Positions 37,528-45,903 are shown, counted from the first letter of the stretch. The stretch is 54,398 nt of DNA from Hyphomicrobium sp. (GCF_020852195.1 NZ_JADZBI010000127.1:1-54398); one strand, 5' to 3'. Notes: generated from the sequence alone by a model not told the origin. Translations and numbers: made by a program.

Positions 37528-38046
37528 ATGGTCCGCTCCGATTTGCCGCCAGAGCCGGATTTCTCGCTGCATCCGGACCAGGTGCAAGCGCGCGCCCTCG
37601 TGGAACGGCTGTTCGAGCAAGTCGCCGCCGAGCTGAGGGTGCTGCTGCCCGCCTCCGCGGATATCCGCCATGTCGGCGCGACGGCGGTGGCGGGATGCGT
37701 CACGAAGGGCGATCTCGACATCGTCGTACGGGTTCCGTCCGAGGCGTTCGTCACGGTGGATGACGCCTTGGCGGCAAGGTTTCCGCGCAATATCGGCTCC
37801 AAGCGCACGGATGCGTTCTCCTCGTTCGAGGATGCGACGACTACGCCGCATCTTGGCATCCAGCTCACGATCGCGGGCGGCGAGGACGACTATTTCCATC
37901 TTTTCGCCGATGCGTTGCGGCAGGATCCGGGGCTTGTCGCGCAGTACAATGCGCTCAAGCGGGAATTCGACGGCAAGCCGATGGAGGTGTATCGGGCCGC
38001 GAAGAGCGCCTTCGTCAGGGATGTCCTGAGCCGGCTTGGCCGGTGA
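37528..38046 (+). CDS. GrpB family protein (UPF0157), nucleotidyltransferase-like
   Basis: This protein of about 172 residues has the GrpB fold: H-V-G-A-T-A-V-A-G-C-V-T-K-G-D-L-D-I-V corresponds to the GS-x-D-x-D nucleotidyltransferase core, and H-L-G-I-Q-L-T and R-D-x-L follow. The usual Ser of the G-S motif is Ala/Thr here. Function is unknown. The start at ATG 37528 is preferred to a TTG at 37513. It converges on the chelatase gene and overlaps it by 32 bases. Confidence 0.8.
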   Translation: MVRSDLPPEPDFSLHPDQVQARALVERLFEQVAAELRVLLPASADIRHVGATAVAGCVTKGDLDIVVRVPSEAFVTVDDALAARFPRNIGSKRTDAFSSFEDATTTPHLGIQLTIAGGEDDYFHLFADALRQDPGLVAQYNALKREFDGKPMEVYRAAKSAFVRDVLSRLGR

Positions 38047-38770
38047 CCTCCTCTGTCAGCGCCGCGGCGATGAGCGGGGCGATGGTCGGCGAATTGCCGA
38101 TGGCGCCGGTGTAGATGGCGTTGGCGCCGGTTTCCGCGATGATATCGGGCACGTCCTCGCCGGCGTGCATGCCGTCGCCGAAGAAGAAGCCGGCGACGAT
38201 CGTCGGCACGGTTGCGGTTGCACGCAGCGTGTCCTCCAGGAAGGGCTCCTCCTCGAGAAAAGCCATCGTGACGCTCGCGAAGCGGCGGGCGAGGGCTACG
38301 CGGGCGGCCGCCTTGCGCGTCGCTGTGGCGGAGGCGGGGCCGAGCTTCGAGCCATGGCCGACGATCAGCAGGCGGGAGGTGGCAGGTTCGAATCCCTCCC
38401 GCTCCGCCACGGTCAGTGCTTCCTGCACGAGAAGGTCCGGCAGGGCGGGATCGAGGCCCAGCGGGACCAGGAGCTTCGGCTCCGGGGCCGTCTCTGTCGC
38501 GCGGATGCGGTCATTCAGGACCTTCTGCACGAAGTATCCGTCGGCCATGAACAGCGGATAGACGGCGATCTGCGCGGGGCCTGATGCTGCGGCCTCGGCG
38601 AGCGCCTGCTCGATGGTGGGTGTGCCCTTGAGCACGCCGATGGCGACGGGGAGCCCGGTCAAAGTGCGCACGGCCTCGGCCTGGGCCTCGAGCGCGGCAT
38701 TGGGCGATGCCCCGCCGCGGTCTCCGTGGCTCGCGAGCACGGCGGCCAAAGGACGTGCCTCGCCGGTCAT
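38015..38770 (-). CDS. CbiX/SirB-type sirohydrochlorin chelatase-like protein
   Basis: This protein of about 251 residues has two CbiX-like halves. The first begins with V-L-A-S-H-G-D-R-G-G and ends near Y-P-L-F-M-A-D-G; the second has I-V-G-H-G-S-K-L-G and A-G-F-F-F-G-D-G-M-H-A-G, with His ligands as in chelatases that insert Co or Fe into sirohydrochlorin. No cobalamin or sirohaem genes are adjacent. The start at 38770 overlaps the DUF4202 stop (ATGA). Confidence 0.85.
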   Translation of the reverse strand: MTGEARPLAAVLASHGDRGGASPNAALEAQAEAVRTLTGLPVAIGVLKGTPTIEQALAEAAASGPAQIAVYPLFMADGYFVQKVLNDRIRATETAPEPKLLVPLGLDPALPDLLVQEALTVAEREGFEPATSRLLIVGHGSKLGPASATATRKAAARVALARRFASVTMAFLEEEPFLEDTLRATATVPTIVAGFFFGDGMHAGEDVPDIIAETGANAIYTGAIGNSPTIAPLIAAALTEEVTGQAGSGHP

Positions 38771-39360
38771 GGATCGGTCGCTTCCGCGATGGCGAGCTCG
38801 AGTGCGTGGCGGACGGCCGGCAGGAGATCGAGCGCGCAGGCGGCTTCCTTGCCGTGCTCGGACATCTTGCCCAGCGTCTTGGCCAGGATGTTCACGACCT
38901 TCTCCGGCGGGTGCTTGGCGGCGAAGTCCTCCGCATAGTGGGCGAGGAAGACAAGGGCGGCCACATCCTCGAGCGCCTGGGTTTCCGCATCGCGGCGCAG
39001 GTTCTCCTTGCGCAGCAGCGATCCCACGCGAGCGATCTCCTCGGCGCTGTAACCCGAGGCGGCCAGGATCTCGCCGGCCCACTCCGCGTGCTTGCGGCCC
39101 AGCTCCTTGCGCCAGCGCAGATAGCCGGGCCGGTCCATCGGGTACGTCGAACGCGGGACCTCCCAGCGGCGGATGTGCTGTGCGCGCACCGCGAGCTGGA
39201 GCGCCTCCGAGGCGTTCGGATAGACGCGCGCCAGCATGGCGGACATGCGTTGCCCGTAGACGAGCTCCGCGGGTACCTCGGCGCCATCGAGCGGGACACG
39301 GTTCGGATCCCTGCCGTTGGCGGCGTCGATGCCGGCGATGGCCTTGCTCAGGCGGTCCAT
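38767..39360 (-). CDS. DUF4202 domain protein
   Basis: This 197-residue protein has conserved H-I-R-R-W-E-V-P-R and Y-L-x-W-R-K-E-L motifs and a late E-D-V-A-A-L-V-F-L-x-H-Y segment, all typical of DUF4202. The His/Asp pattern resembles an HD-type metal site but catalysis is unproven. It is translationally coupled to the CbiX-type gene; this pair recurs in other genomes, which suggests a shared tetrapyrrole or sulfur/nitrite-related job. Confidence 0.82.
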   Translation of the reverse strand: MDRLSKAIAGIDAANGRDPNRVPLDGAEVPAELVYGQRMSAMLARVYPNASEALQLAVRAQHIRRWEVPRSTYPMDRPGYLRWRKELGRKHAEWAGEILAASGYSAEEIARVGSLLRKENLRRDAETQALEDVAALVFLAHYAEDFAAKHPPEKVVNILAKTLGKMSEHGKEAACALDLLPAVRHALELAIAEATDP

Positions 39361-39370
39361 GCTTCAGCTC

Positions 39371-39730
39371 TCACAGTGGTCCCTTGAAGATGAAATAGGC
39401 CCCGGCGACGATCAGTGCAAAGCCCACGGCATGGTTGATGGTCAAAGGCTCCTTCAGGAACAGGATCGAGAAGCCGGCAAAGACCGTTAGCGTGATCACG
39501 TCCTGGATCGTCTTGAGCTCGGCGGTGGTGTAGGTGCCATGCCCCAGGCGGTTGGCGGGCACGGCGAGGCAATACTCGAAGAAGGCGATGCCCCAGCTTG
39601 CCAGGATGACGATCCATAGCGGACTGGTCTTGTATTTCAGGTGCCCGTACCAGGCGAAGGTCATGAAGATGTTCGACAGGGACAGAAGCAGCACCGGCGC
39701 AAAAAAGTTCGGCGATCCGAAACTCGACAA
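39371..39730 (-). CDS. DUF486 (DMT-like) membrane protein
   Basis: This 119-residue protein has four hydrophobic helices. It includes F-M-T-F-A-W-Y-G-H-L-K and E-Y-C-L-A-V-P-A-N-R-L-G, the DUF486 hallmarks. The family resembles small multidrug-resistance transporters, but no substrate is known. It lies 10 bases before the DUF4202 gene on the same strand, so it may lead that operon. Confidence 0.88.
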   Translation of the reverse strand: MSSFGSPNFFAPVLLLSLSNIFMTFAWYGHLKYKTSPLWIVILASWGIAFFEYCLAVPANRLGHGTYTTAELKTIQDVITLTVFAGFSILFLKEPLTINHAVGFALIVAGAYFIFKGPL

Positions 39731-39908
39731 GGGGGTTCTCCGTATCCGTTATGTGGAACTGCGCTCGACGGGCCTTGGTCCGCGGGTGCCTCAGGACTGA
39801 TTAAGGCAAGCCGGTGGTGGTGTCTCGACAAGGGACGGCAATCCGCTATCAGTGGGCGTGGCGTTCCGCGGGAGGCGGACGCCTACGGCGTCGCCAGAGT
39901 GGGCAGGC

Positions 39909-40457
39909 ATGAGGTCTTCGCGTCAAGAGCTGGATGCGCTCCTGGCCGGCGTGTCGCGCGGCGACGAGGCCGCCTTTGCCGAGCTGTACCAGGTCACCTC
40001 CGCGAAACTTTATGGCGTCGCACTCCGTATCCTGCGCAGCAAGGAGGCCGCGGAGGACGTGGTCCAGGACAGCTACTTCAAAGTCTGGGAGCGGGCAGGG
40101 GATTTCGATCCCAAGATCGCCGCTCCTGTCACCTGGATGGCGGCCATTGTGCGTAACAGGGCGCTCGACGAGGTGCGGCGGCGGGCGGCGCGTCCGCAGG
40201 CCGACGTGTCGGAGCTGGACAGCGTCGAGAGCGACGACGAGCCGCCGCTCGAGGTGCTGGGACGGCGGGAGGATCTGGACCGCCTGATGCGCTGCCTCGA
40301 GGGCCTCGAGCCCGAAAAGCGGCAGATGGTGCGGCTCGCCTATCTCGACGGCCTCTCCCGCGAGGCGCTCGCCGTGCAATTCGGCCACCCGGAAGGAACC
40401 ATCAAGACCTGGCTGCGCCGCAGTCTGGCTCAGTTGAAGAGGTGCCTCGAGCCATGA
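39909..40457 (+). CDS. ECF sigma factor (SigK/RskA-linked type)
   Basis: This sigma factor of about 182 residues has only regions 2 and 4. Region 2 shows A-F-A-E-L-Y-x3-S-x-K-L-Y and E-D-V-V-Q-D-S-Y; region 4 shows L-S-R-E-A-L-A-V-Q-F-G-H-P-E-G-T-I-K-T-W-L-R-R. It is coupled by ATGA to its anti-sigma gene. ATG 39909 is preferred to an upstream in-frame start at 39852. Relatives are induced by oxidative or membrane stress; the signal here is unknown. Confidence 0.92.
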   Translation: MRSSRQELDALLAGVSRGDEAAFAELYQVTSAKLYGVALRILRSKEAAEDVVQDSYFKVWERAGDFDPKIAAPVTWMAAIVRNRALDEVRRRAARPQADVSELDSVESDDEPPLEVLGRREDLDRLMRCLEGLEPEKRQMVRLAYLDGLSREALAVQFGHPEGTIKTWLRRSLAQLKRCLEP

Positions 40458-41173
40458 CCGAGCTCGACGACATCGATGCGCTGGCGGCCGAGTATGTGCT
40501 GGGCACGCTGTCCTTTGCCGAGCGGTCGGAGGCCGAGGCCCGGCGCGCGCGCGATCCCGCATTCGATAAGGCCGTGCTGGCATGGGAACGTCGCCTCGGG
40601 CCGCTGGTGGAGGCGGTGGTGCCGGTGGCGCCGCCGGCAGGGCTCTACAACAAGATCCGCGCGCAGATCGGGCTCGCCTCGCATGTGGCCTCGCTCAAGG
40701 CGCGGGAACAGGCGATCGTGCGGCGCGCAAACCGGTGGCGGAACGCGGCTATCGGCATGACGGCGGTCGCCGCCTCGCTGGCCGGTATTATCGGATGGCA
40801 GGACTATCAGCGTCGCTTGATGCCGACCCAGTACGTGGCGGTGCTGCAGGCAGGGGATGCTGTGCCCGCGTTCCTGCTGACGGTCGATACCAAGAGCAAC
40901 ATGTTCGTCATCTCGGCCATGCAGAAGCCTGCAGAGCCAGAGAAGTCCTATCAGCTCTGGCTCGTGCACAACGACATGCCGCAGCCGAAATCGCTCGGCG
41001 TGTTCGACGATGCCGGCATGGACGTGCGTCCCATGAGGCCGGACGGGCCGATGCACGACATGATGATGGACGGCACCTATGCCGTCAGCGTGGAGCCGAA
41101 GGGCGGCTCGCCGACGGGCACGCCCACGGGGCCTGTGGTGTTCAGCGGCAAGCTGGTCAAGGCGACGCCCTGA
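40454..41173 (+). CDS. Anti-sigma factor, RskA family
   Basis: This protein of about 239 residues starts with a sigma-binding zinc-less anti-sigma domain (A-A-E-Y-V-L-G-T-L-S-F-A-E-R). It has one membrane helix near residues 100-116 and a periplasmic RskA C-domain (S-Y-Q-L-W-L-V and Y-A-V-S-V-E-P-x-G-G-S). It would hold the ECF sigma factor at the membrane. Its ATG overlaps the sigma stop. A palindromic repeat follows. Confidence 0.92.
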   Translation: MTELDDIDALAAEYVLGTLSFAERSEAEARRARDPAFDKAVLAWERRLGPLVEAVVPVAPPAGLYNKIRAQIGLASHVASLKAREQAIVRRANRWRNAAIGMTAVAASLAGIIGWQDYQRRLMPTQYVAVLQAGDAVPAFLLTVDTKSNMFVISAMQKPAEPEKSYQLWLVHNDMPQPKSLGVFDDAGMDVRPMRPDGPMHDMMMDGTYAVSVEPKGGSPTGTPTGPVVFSGKLVKATP

Positions 41174-41203
41174 GCTTGGCGCGATGCGAGGTGCGGAGGC
41201 CCT

Positions 41204-41318
41204 GGGTCCCGGCTCTGCGTGGCAACGCTTGCGCGTCGCCACTTCGGCCGGGATGACGGGGTGGTGTGACAGATACAAGCGTGTCATCCCGGCCGAAGCG
41301 CAGCGGAGGGCCGGGACC
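41204..41318. repeat. Composite palindromic intergenic repeat
   Basis: The outer arms GGTCCCGGC/GCCGGGACC enclose inner arms with the CGGCCGGGATGAC and GTCATCCCGGCCG cores, related to the 1441 and 16985 repeats. It lies between the convergent anti-sigma and superoxide dismutase genes and could serve as a bidirectional end, but no T-tract is seen. Confidence 0.7.
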
Positions 41319-41340
41319 AAGGCCAAGCGCAAGAAGAGTG

Positions 41341-42081
41341 TCAGATCGTTAGCGTGCCGGCCTTGGCGGCGGCGTAGCGCTCGCCGACGGCCTTCCAGTT
41401 CACGACGTTCCACCAAGCCTTCAGATAATCCGGGCGCTTGTTCTGGTACTTGAGGTAATAGGCGTGCTCCCAGACGTCGTTGCCGAAGAGGACCCGCTTG
41501 CCCTCCATGATCGGCGTGTCCTGGTTGGGCTTCGAAACCAGCTCCAGCTTGCCGGCCTTGTCGACGGTGACGAAGACCCAGCCCGAGCCGAACACCTTGC
41601 CGCCCGCGGTGTTGAAATCGGTCTGCAGCTTCTCGAGGCCGCCGAGGTTGCTGTCGATGGCGGTTTTGAGGTCGCCCTCGGGGCCGGTGCCGCCGGGCGC
41701 GCCCATGATCTGCCAGAACATCGAGTGGTTGGCGTGGCCGCCGCCGTTGTTGCGCACCGCGGTGCGGATCGCGTCCGGCACCTCGTCGAGCTTGGCCAGC
41801 AGCTCCTCGAGTGGCAGCTTGGCAAGGTCGCCATGGTCGGCCAGGGCCTTGTTCAGGTTGTTGACGTAGGCCTGATGGTGCTTTCCATGGTGCAGGCCCA
41901 TGGTCGTGGCGTCGATGTGGGGTTCCAGCGCTTCGGGCTTGTAGGGGAGGTCCGGGAGCGTGAAGGGCCCGGTAGGCGCGTCTGCGGCGAAGGCGCGGCT
42001 AAGGCCGCCCGACGAGACGGCGGTCATCAGGGTCGCGGCCCCGGCGGCGCAAAGGAAGTTTCGGCGATCGGGTGTCAACAT
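41341..42081 (-). CDS. Fe/Mn superoxide dismutase with Tat signal
   Basis: This protein of about 246 residues dismutates superoxide. Metal ligands are in H-H-G-K-H-H-Q-A-Y, N-H-S-M-F-W and D-V-W-E-H-A-Y-Y. It starts at ATG 42081 (GGAG 7-10 bases upstream) with a twin-arginine signal: D-R-R-N-F-L at residues 5-10, an Ala-rich helix, and A-F-A-A. A longer in-frame start (42186) would bury that signal. Export to the periplasm is therefore likely, unlike the usual cytoplasmic SodB. Fe or Mn cannot be told apart. Confidence 0.92.
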   Translation of the reverse strand: MLTPDRRNFLCAAGAATLMTAVSSGGLSRAFAADAPTGPFTLPDLPYKPEALEPHIDATTMGLHHGKHHQAYVNNLNKALADHGDLAKLPLEELLAKLDEVPDAIRTAVRNNGGGHANHSMFWQIMGAPGGTGPEGDLKTAIDSNLGGLEKLQTDFNTAGGKVFGSGWVFVTVDKAGKLELVSKPNQDTPIMEGKRVLFGNDVWEHAYYLKYQNKRPDYLKAWWNVVNWKAVGERYAAAKAGTLTI

Positions 42082-42198
42082 CGGCGGTCTCCGTAGTAGG
42101 CTGAACAACTGTTGCTGCCTCAGAACACGGTCAATCGGTATATAGCTACCCTTTAAGGCAACGCCAGATACAGCAACAAAGTTCATCAGGATACCGCA

Positions 42199-42933
42199 AT
42201 GGGGCTCAGGCTCGACAAAGCGCTTCTTCTGAGGGGGCTCATACCCACGCGCTCGCGTGCCCGAGACCTCATTGTGCGCGGCGCGGTCAGCGTGGATGGG
42301 GCGGTCGAGCTCAAACCGGGTGCGCTCGTTGCGGACGACACGCCGATCGCACTCGCGGAATCGTCCGACTACGTTTCACGCGGGGGACTCAAGCTGGAGG
42401 CGGCGCTCGATGCGTTCGGCCTCGATCCGCAAGGTCGGGTGGCGCTCGATGTCGGGGCCTCTACGGGCGGCTTCACGGACGTGCTGCTGAGGCGCGGAGC
42501 CGAGCACGTCTTCGCGGTCGACGTGGGGCACGGGCAGTTCAATCCGCGTCTCGCGGCCGACCCGCGCGTTACCTCGCTGGAGGGGCAGGACGTGCGGGCG
42601 CTGACGGTGCGAGAGGTCCCGCGGCCGGTGGAGGCGATCGTCGCCGACGTGAGCTTTATCTCGCTCGAGAAGGCGCTGCCGGCGGCGCTCGGCTTGGCGG
42701 CGCCCGGTGCATGGCTGGTGGCGCTGGTCAAGCCCCAGTTCGAAGCGGGCCGCGAGGCGGTCGGCAAGGGCGGCATTGTGCGCGACGCGTCCGTGCGGGA
42801 GGCGCAGGTGGACAAGATCGCGGCGTGGATTGGCGGGCTTCCCGGATGGCGTGTGGTCGGCATTGTTGCCTCGCCTATCGCCGGCGGCTCGGGCAATCAG
42901 GAGTTTTTGCTGGGAGCGCGGCGCGATGGCTGA
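42199..42933 (+). CDS. tlyA: TlyA family rRNA 2'-O-methyltransferase
   Basis: This 244-residue protein has an N-terminal S4 RNA-binding domain (R-L-D-K-A-L-L) and an FtsJ-like SAM domain (V-A-L-D-V-G-A-S-T-G-G-F-T-D). TlyA methylates 2'-OH groups of 16S/23S rRNA; the family is also annotated as haemolysin A. It overlaps the next gene by 8 bases. Confidence 0.92.
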   Translation: MGLRLDKALLLRGLIPTRSRARDLIVRGAVSVDGAVELKPGALVADDTPIALAESSDYVSRGGLKLEAALDAFGLDPQGRVALDVGASTGGFTDVLLRRGAEHVFAVDVGHGQFNPRLAADPRVTSLEGQDVRALTVREVPRPVEAIVADVSFISLEKALPAALGLAAPGAWLVALVKPQFEAGREAVGKGGIVRDASVREAQVDKIAAWIGGLPGWRVVGIVASPIAGGSGNQEFLLGARRDG

Positions 42934-44140
42934 GGTCGTTATCGCGCACCTCGGGGCGAAGGGCGACGGCGTCGCCATGCGGGACGGCGAGGCGGTCTAT
43001 GTGCCGTTCGCGCTTCCGGGCGAGCGCTGGCGGCTTGCGCCCCAGGAGGCGGTGCGGCTAACCGACAGCGAGGAACGCGCGGCACCTGCGTGCCGTCATT
43101 TCATGCAGTGTGGCGGCTGCGTCGCGCAGCACATGGCGCCCGCGCTCTATCGCGAGTGGAAACGCGACCTTGTGGTCGAGGCGTTCCGGCACCGGGGCAT
43201 CGCGGCCGAGGTGGCGCCGCTCGTGGTCGTGGATGCGGCCTCGCGCCGGCGCGCGTTCCTCGGCATGGAGCGGCGCGGGGGCGAGGTCATCATCGGCTTT
43301 CGCGAGGAGGGGCAGCATACGCTCGTCGATCTCGCGGAGTGTCCCGTGCTCGATCCACTCATCGTCGGCGCCCTGCCAGGGCTGCGGGCGCTGGCGCAAC
43401 GCGTGATGGCAGACCGCGCCGGGGGGCGACTGGTCGTGACGCGGCTCGATCATGGCCTTGATGTCTCGTTCGACAACGGTCGCAGGGATCTCTCGCCGCA
43501 TGAGCGGTCGGAGATCGGTGCGCTCGCGCAGAGGATGGGGCTTCTCCGGCTCGTGGTCGGCGGGGAGCTGATCGTTGCTGCGGGCAGGCCCGTGGTTACC
43601 ATCGGCGGGGTCGCGGTCGAGATCGAGCCGGGGCTGTTCCTGCAAGCCGTGCCCGAGGCGGAGCGGATGCTCGCGGCGCACTGCCTCGCGGCTTTGCCGA
43701 AGTCGGTCAAGCGGGTTGCGGATCTTTTCTCCGGCGCGGGGACTCTGACGCTGCCTGTGGCGCGGCGCGCGTCCGTCACCGCCTACGACAGCGATAAGCG
43801 GGCGATCGGGGCTTTGTCGGCGGCGGTGCGCCATGCGCAGGGGCTGAAGCCGGTCACGGCGCTGGTGCGGGACCTGTTCCGCGATCCGCTGTCTGTGCGG
43901 GAGCTTGCTCAGTTCGACGCAGTAGTGCTCGACCCGCCGCGCGCGGGCGCGGCGGCGCAGGCGGAGCGCCTCGCCAAGTCGACGGTGCCGGTAGTGATCG
44001 CAGTGTCGTGCAGCCCGGCGACGCTGGCGCGGGACGCGCGCGTGTTGATCGACGGCGGCTACCGCATGGGGCCGGTCATGCCGATCGACCAGTTCCTGTA
44101 TTCACCGCATGTGGAGGCGGTGGTCGTGTTCCGGCGATAG
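42926..44140 (+). CDS. TrmA/RlmD-type RNA (uracil-5)-methyltransferase
   Basis: This protein of about 404 residues methylates uracil C5 in rRNA or tRNA. [4Fe-4S] ligands are Cys56, Cys62, Cys65 and Cys139. The SAM motif is D-L-F-S-G-A-G-T-L-T-L-P, then D-P-P-R-A-G, and the catalytic Cys362 in V-S-C-S-P-A-T-L-A-R-D. An N-terminal TRAM part is only partly recognisable. The ATG at 42926 lies in the tlyA end. The exact target base is unknown. Confidence 0.9.
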   Translation: MAEVVIAHLGAKGDGVAMRDGEAVYVPFALPGERWRLAPQEAVRLTDSEERAAPACRHFMQCGGCVAQHMAPALYREWKRDLVVEAFRHRGIAAEVAPLVVVDAASRRRAFLGMERRGGEVIIGFREEGQHTLVDLAECPVLDPLIVGALPGLRALAQRVMADRAGGRLVVTRLDHGLDVSFDNGRRDLSPHERSEIGALAQRMGLLRLVVGGELIVAAGRPVVTIGGVAVEIEPGLFLQAVPEAERMLAAHCLAALPKSVKRVADLFSGAGTLTLPVARRASVTAYDSDKRAIGALSAAVRHAQGLKPVTALVRDLFRDPLSVRELAQFDAVVLDPPRAGAAAQAERLAKSTVPVVIAVSCSPATLARDARVLIDGGYRMGPVMPIDQFLYSPHVEAVVVFRR

Positions 44141-44160
44141 GCGTGCGTGTCGCACCTTAC

Positions 44161-44190
44161 CCGGAAGCGGATCCTGGCGATCGCTTCCGG
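44161..44190. repeat. Palindromic element (9-bp perfect stem)
   Basis: CCGGAAGCG and CGCTTCCGG flank a 12-nt loop, followed by a CTCAC-GGGGGAGAGG stretch like part of the 26165 repeat. It lies in the gap between convergent genes. Confidence 0.5.
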
Positions 44191-44256
44191 CCTTCCCTCA
44201 CGGGGGAGAGGCGAAGAGGGGTCGGAGGAACGCGAGGGTGACGGGCGAGCGGCGAA

Positions 44257-44424
44257 TCAGGCCGAGGCCTTGGCCTTTGCGGTGCGGGCCTTGCCGGCCA
44301 GCTTCTTCAACCGCTTGCGGGCTGCGGCTGTGTTGCCCTGGATGCGGGTTGCCTTCGGACGCGGAATAGCGCGACGGGCCTTCTTCTTCTGCGTCTCGAC
44401 CTTGCGGTGATGGCGGGCTGTCAT
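44257..44424 (-). CDS. Small very basic protein (55 residues)
   Basis: About a third of the 55 residues are Lys or Arg and there are many Ala, with no acidic stretch and a predicted helical form. The ATG at 44424 follows AAAGGA at 7 bases, a good ribosome site. The sequence pattern (T-A-R-H-H-R-K-V-E-T-Q-K-K-K-A) suggests a nucleic-acid or ribosome-associated protein, but I do not recognise the family. A longer frame upstream (from 44700) runs antisense to btaA and is not supported. Confidence 0.65.
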   Translation of the reverse strand: MTARHHRKVETQKKKARRAIPRPKATRIQGNTAAARKRLKKLAGKARTAKAKASA

Positions 44425-44569
44425 GGGAAAATCCTTTAAATGCCGGGCCCTAGGTCCCGTGCCAACGATCTCGAACGCCTCGTCTAAGCGATCTCGCGCC
44501 GGGAGGCAAGCCGAACCGTCGGGGCTGGAGAGGCGGGGGTGTCCGGCAATATCCCCTGTGGCATCCGGC

Positions 44570-44587
44570 CTGTCACAGGGCTGAAAC
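44570..44587 (+). promoter_or_regulatory. Candidate Pho box upstream of btaA
   Basis: CTGTCAC-AGGG-CTGAAAC matches the PhoB 18-bp plan of two 7-bp CTGTCAT-like repeats with a 4-bp spacer. The first copy matches 6 of 7, the second 4 of 7. It lies 51 bases before the btaA ATG. btaAB is induced by phosphate starvation in rhizobia, which supports the reading. Confidence 0.5.
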
Positions 44588-44637
44588 ATGACACCATTAG
44601 TCGGGCCGGATTGAATAAGGTTATCCGGGGGCCTGCA

Positions 44638-45900
44638 ATGGGTGGAGCGGTCGAGGCGCACGCGCAAGGTGAGGGCGTACTCAACAGACGGCGGAACCAC
44701 CGCCTAACCGAGGCCGTGCATCGATACGGTGCGGCGAGCCGCAAGGGCCTCGAGGAGCGCTTTTTTACGTTCGCTTTCTCCGGTCTCGTCTATCCCCAGA
44801 TCTGGGAGGACCCGGTCGTTGACCTCGAGGCGATGGCGCTGAAGCCCGGCGAGGCCGTGGCGGCGATCGCGTCCGGCGGCTGCAACGTCCTCTCCTATGT
44901 CACGGCCCAGGACGTGCGCGTTACGGCGCTCGACCTCAACCCGGCGCATGTGGCCCTCAACAAGCTCAAGCTGACGGCGGTCCGCCATTGCCCGGACTAC
45001 GAGACGTTCGCGCGCTTCTTCGTCTCGGCGGCCGATCGCGGGACGGCGGAGATTTACGACGGGCTGCTCAAGCCGCACCTTGACCCCGCGACGCGGGCGT
45101 ATTGGGAAGGGCGCGACATGCTGGGCCGGCGGCGCATCGGCTACTTCGCGCGCCGCTTCTACCGGCAGGGGCTGCTCGGCGGGTTCATTACGCTCGGCCA
45201 CTGGGTCGCGCGCCTGCACGGGCGCAATCCGGCGGAGCTTCTCGCTGCCACGTCGCGCGCCGAGCAGGAGCGGATTTTCGAGGCGGAGCTCGCGCCGCTA
45301 TTCGAGATGGGCCACATGCGCTGGCTCATGGACAAGCCGGCGTCGCTGTTCGGGCTCGGCATCCCGCCGTCGCAGTTCGATGCGCTCAAGGGCGACGCAC
45401 CGCATATGGCCGACGTGCTCAAGGCCCGGCTCGCGCGTCTCGCTCACGGCTTCGATCTTAAGGACAACTATTTCGCGTGGCAGGCGTTCGGGCGTGGCTA
45501 CGCCGTCGGCGGCGCCGGTCCGCTGCCGCCCTATCTGCAACGCGGCAACTGGGAAACGCTCAAGGCGCGGGCCGACAACGTCGGCATCGTGCACGCCAAG
45601 TTTGACGAGCATCTCTCGCGGCTTCCTGAGCCGACATACGACGCCTACGTGCTGCTCGATGCGCAGGACTGGATGACGGACGCGCAGCTCACGACGCTGT
45701 GGAGCGAGATCGTGCGCACGGCGCGGCCCGGCGCCCGCGTCATCTTCCGCACGGCCGGCGAGGAGACGATCCTGCCGGGGCGCGTGCCGCAGGCGCTCCT
45801 CAAGCGCTTCCGGTACGATGCAGAGCAGGGGCGCGCTTTCACGGCGCGCGACCGGTCGTCGATCTACGGCGGGTTCCATCTCTACACCTTCGAGGGGTGA
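44638..45900 (+). CDS. btaA: BtaA: SAM:diacylglycerol 3-amino-3-carboxypropyltransferase (DUF3419)
   Basis: This protein of about 420 residues transfers the aminocarboxypropyl group of SAM to diacylglycerol, the first step to the betaine lipid DGTS. It shows Y-P-Q-I-W-E-D-P, A-S-G-G-C-N-V-L-S-Y and a C-terminal L-L-D-A-Q-D-W-M, all typical of BtaA/DUF3419. ATG 44638 is preferred; an in-frame start at 44539 would span the Pho box. btaB starts 3 bases after the stop. Confidence 0.9.
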   Translation: MGGAVEAHAQGEGVLNRRRNHRLTEAVHRYGAASRKGLEERFFTFAFSGLVYPQIWEDPVVDLEAMALKPGEAVAAIASGGCNVLSYVTAQDVRVTALDLNPAHVALNKLKLTAVRHCPDYETFARFFVSAADRGTAEIYDGLLKPHLDPATRAYWEGRDMLGRRRIGYFARRFYRQGLLGGFITLGHWVARLHGRNPAELLAATSRAEQERIFEAELAPLFEMGHMRWLMDKPASLFGLGIPPSQFDALKGDAPHMADVLKARLARLAHGFDLKDNYFAWQAFGRGYAVGGAGPLPPYLQRGNWETLKARADNVGIVHAKFDEHLSRLPEPTYDAYVLLDAQDWMTDAQLTTLWSEIVRTARPGARVIFRTAGEETILPGRVPQALLKRFRYDAEQGRAFTARDRSSIYGGFHLYTFEG

Positions 45901-45903
45901 CCG

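Noticed and set aside
39755-39780. GGAAC element as an ECF/EcfG-type -35 before the sigma gene
   Set aside because: No CGTT-type -10 follows at 16-17 bases, so the match is only the short -35.
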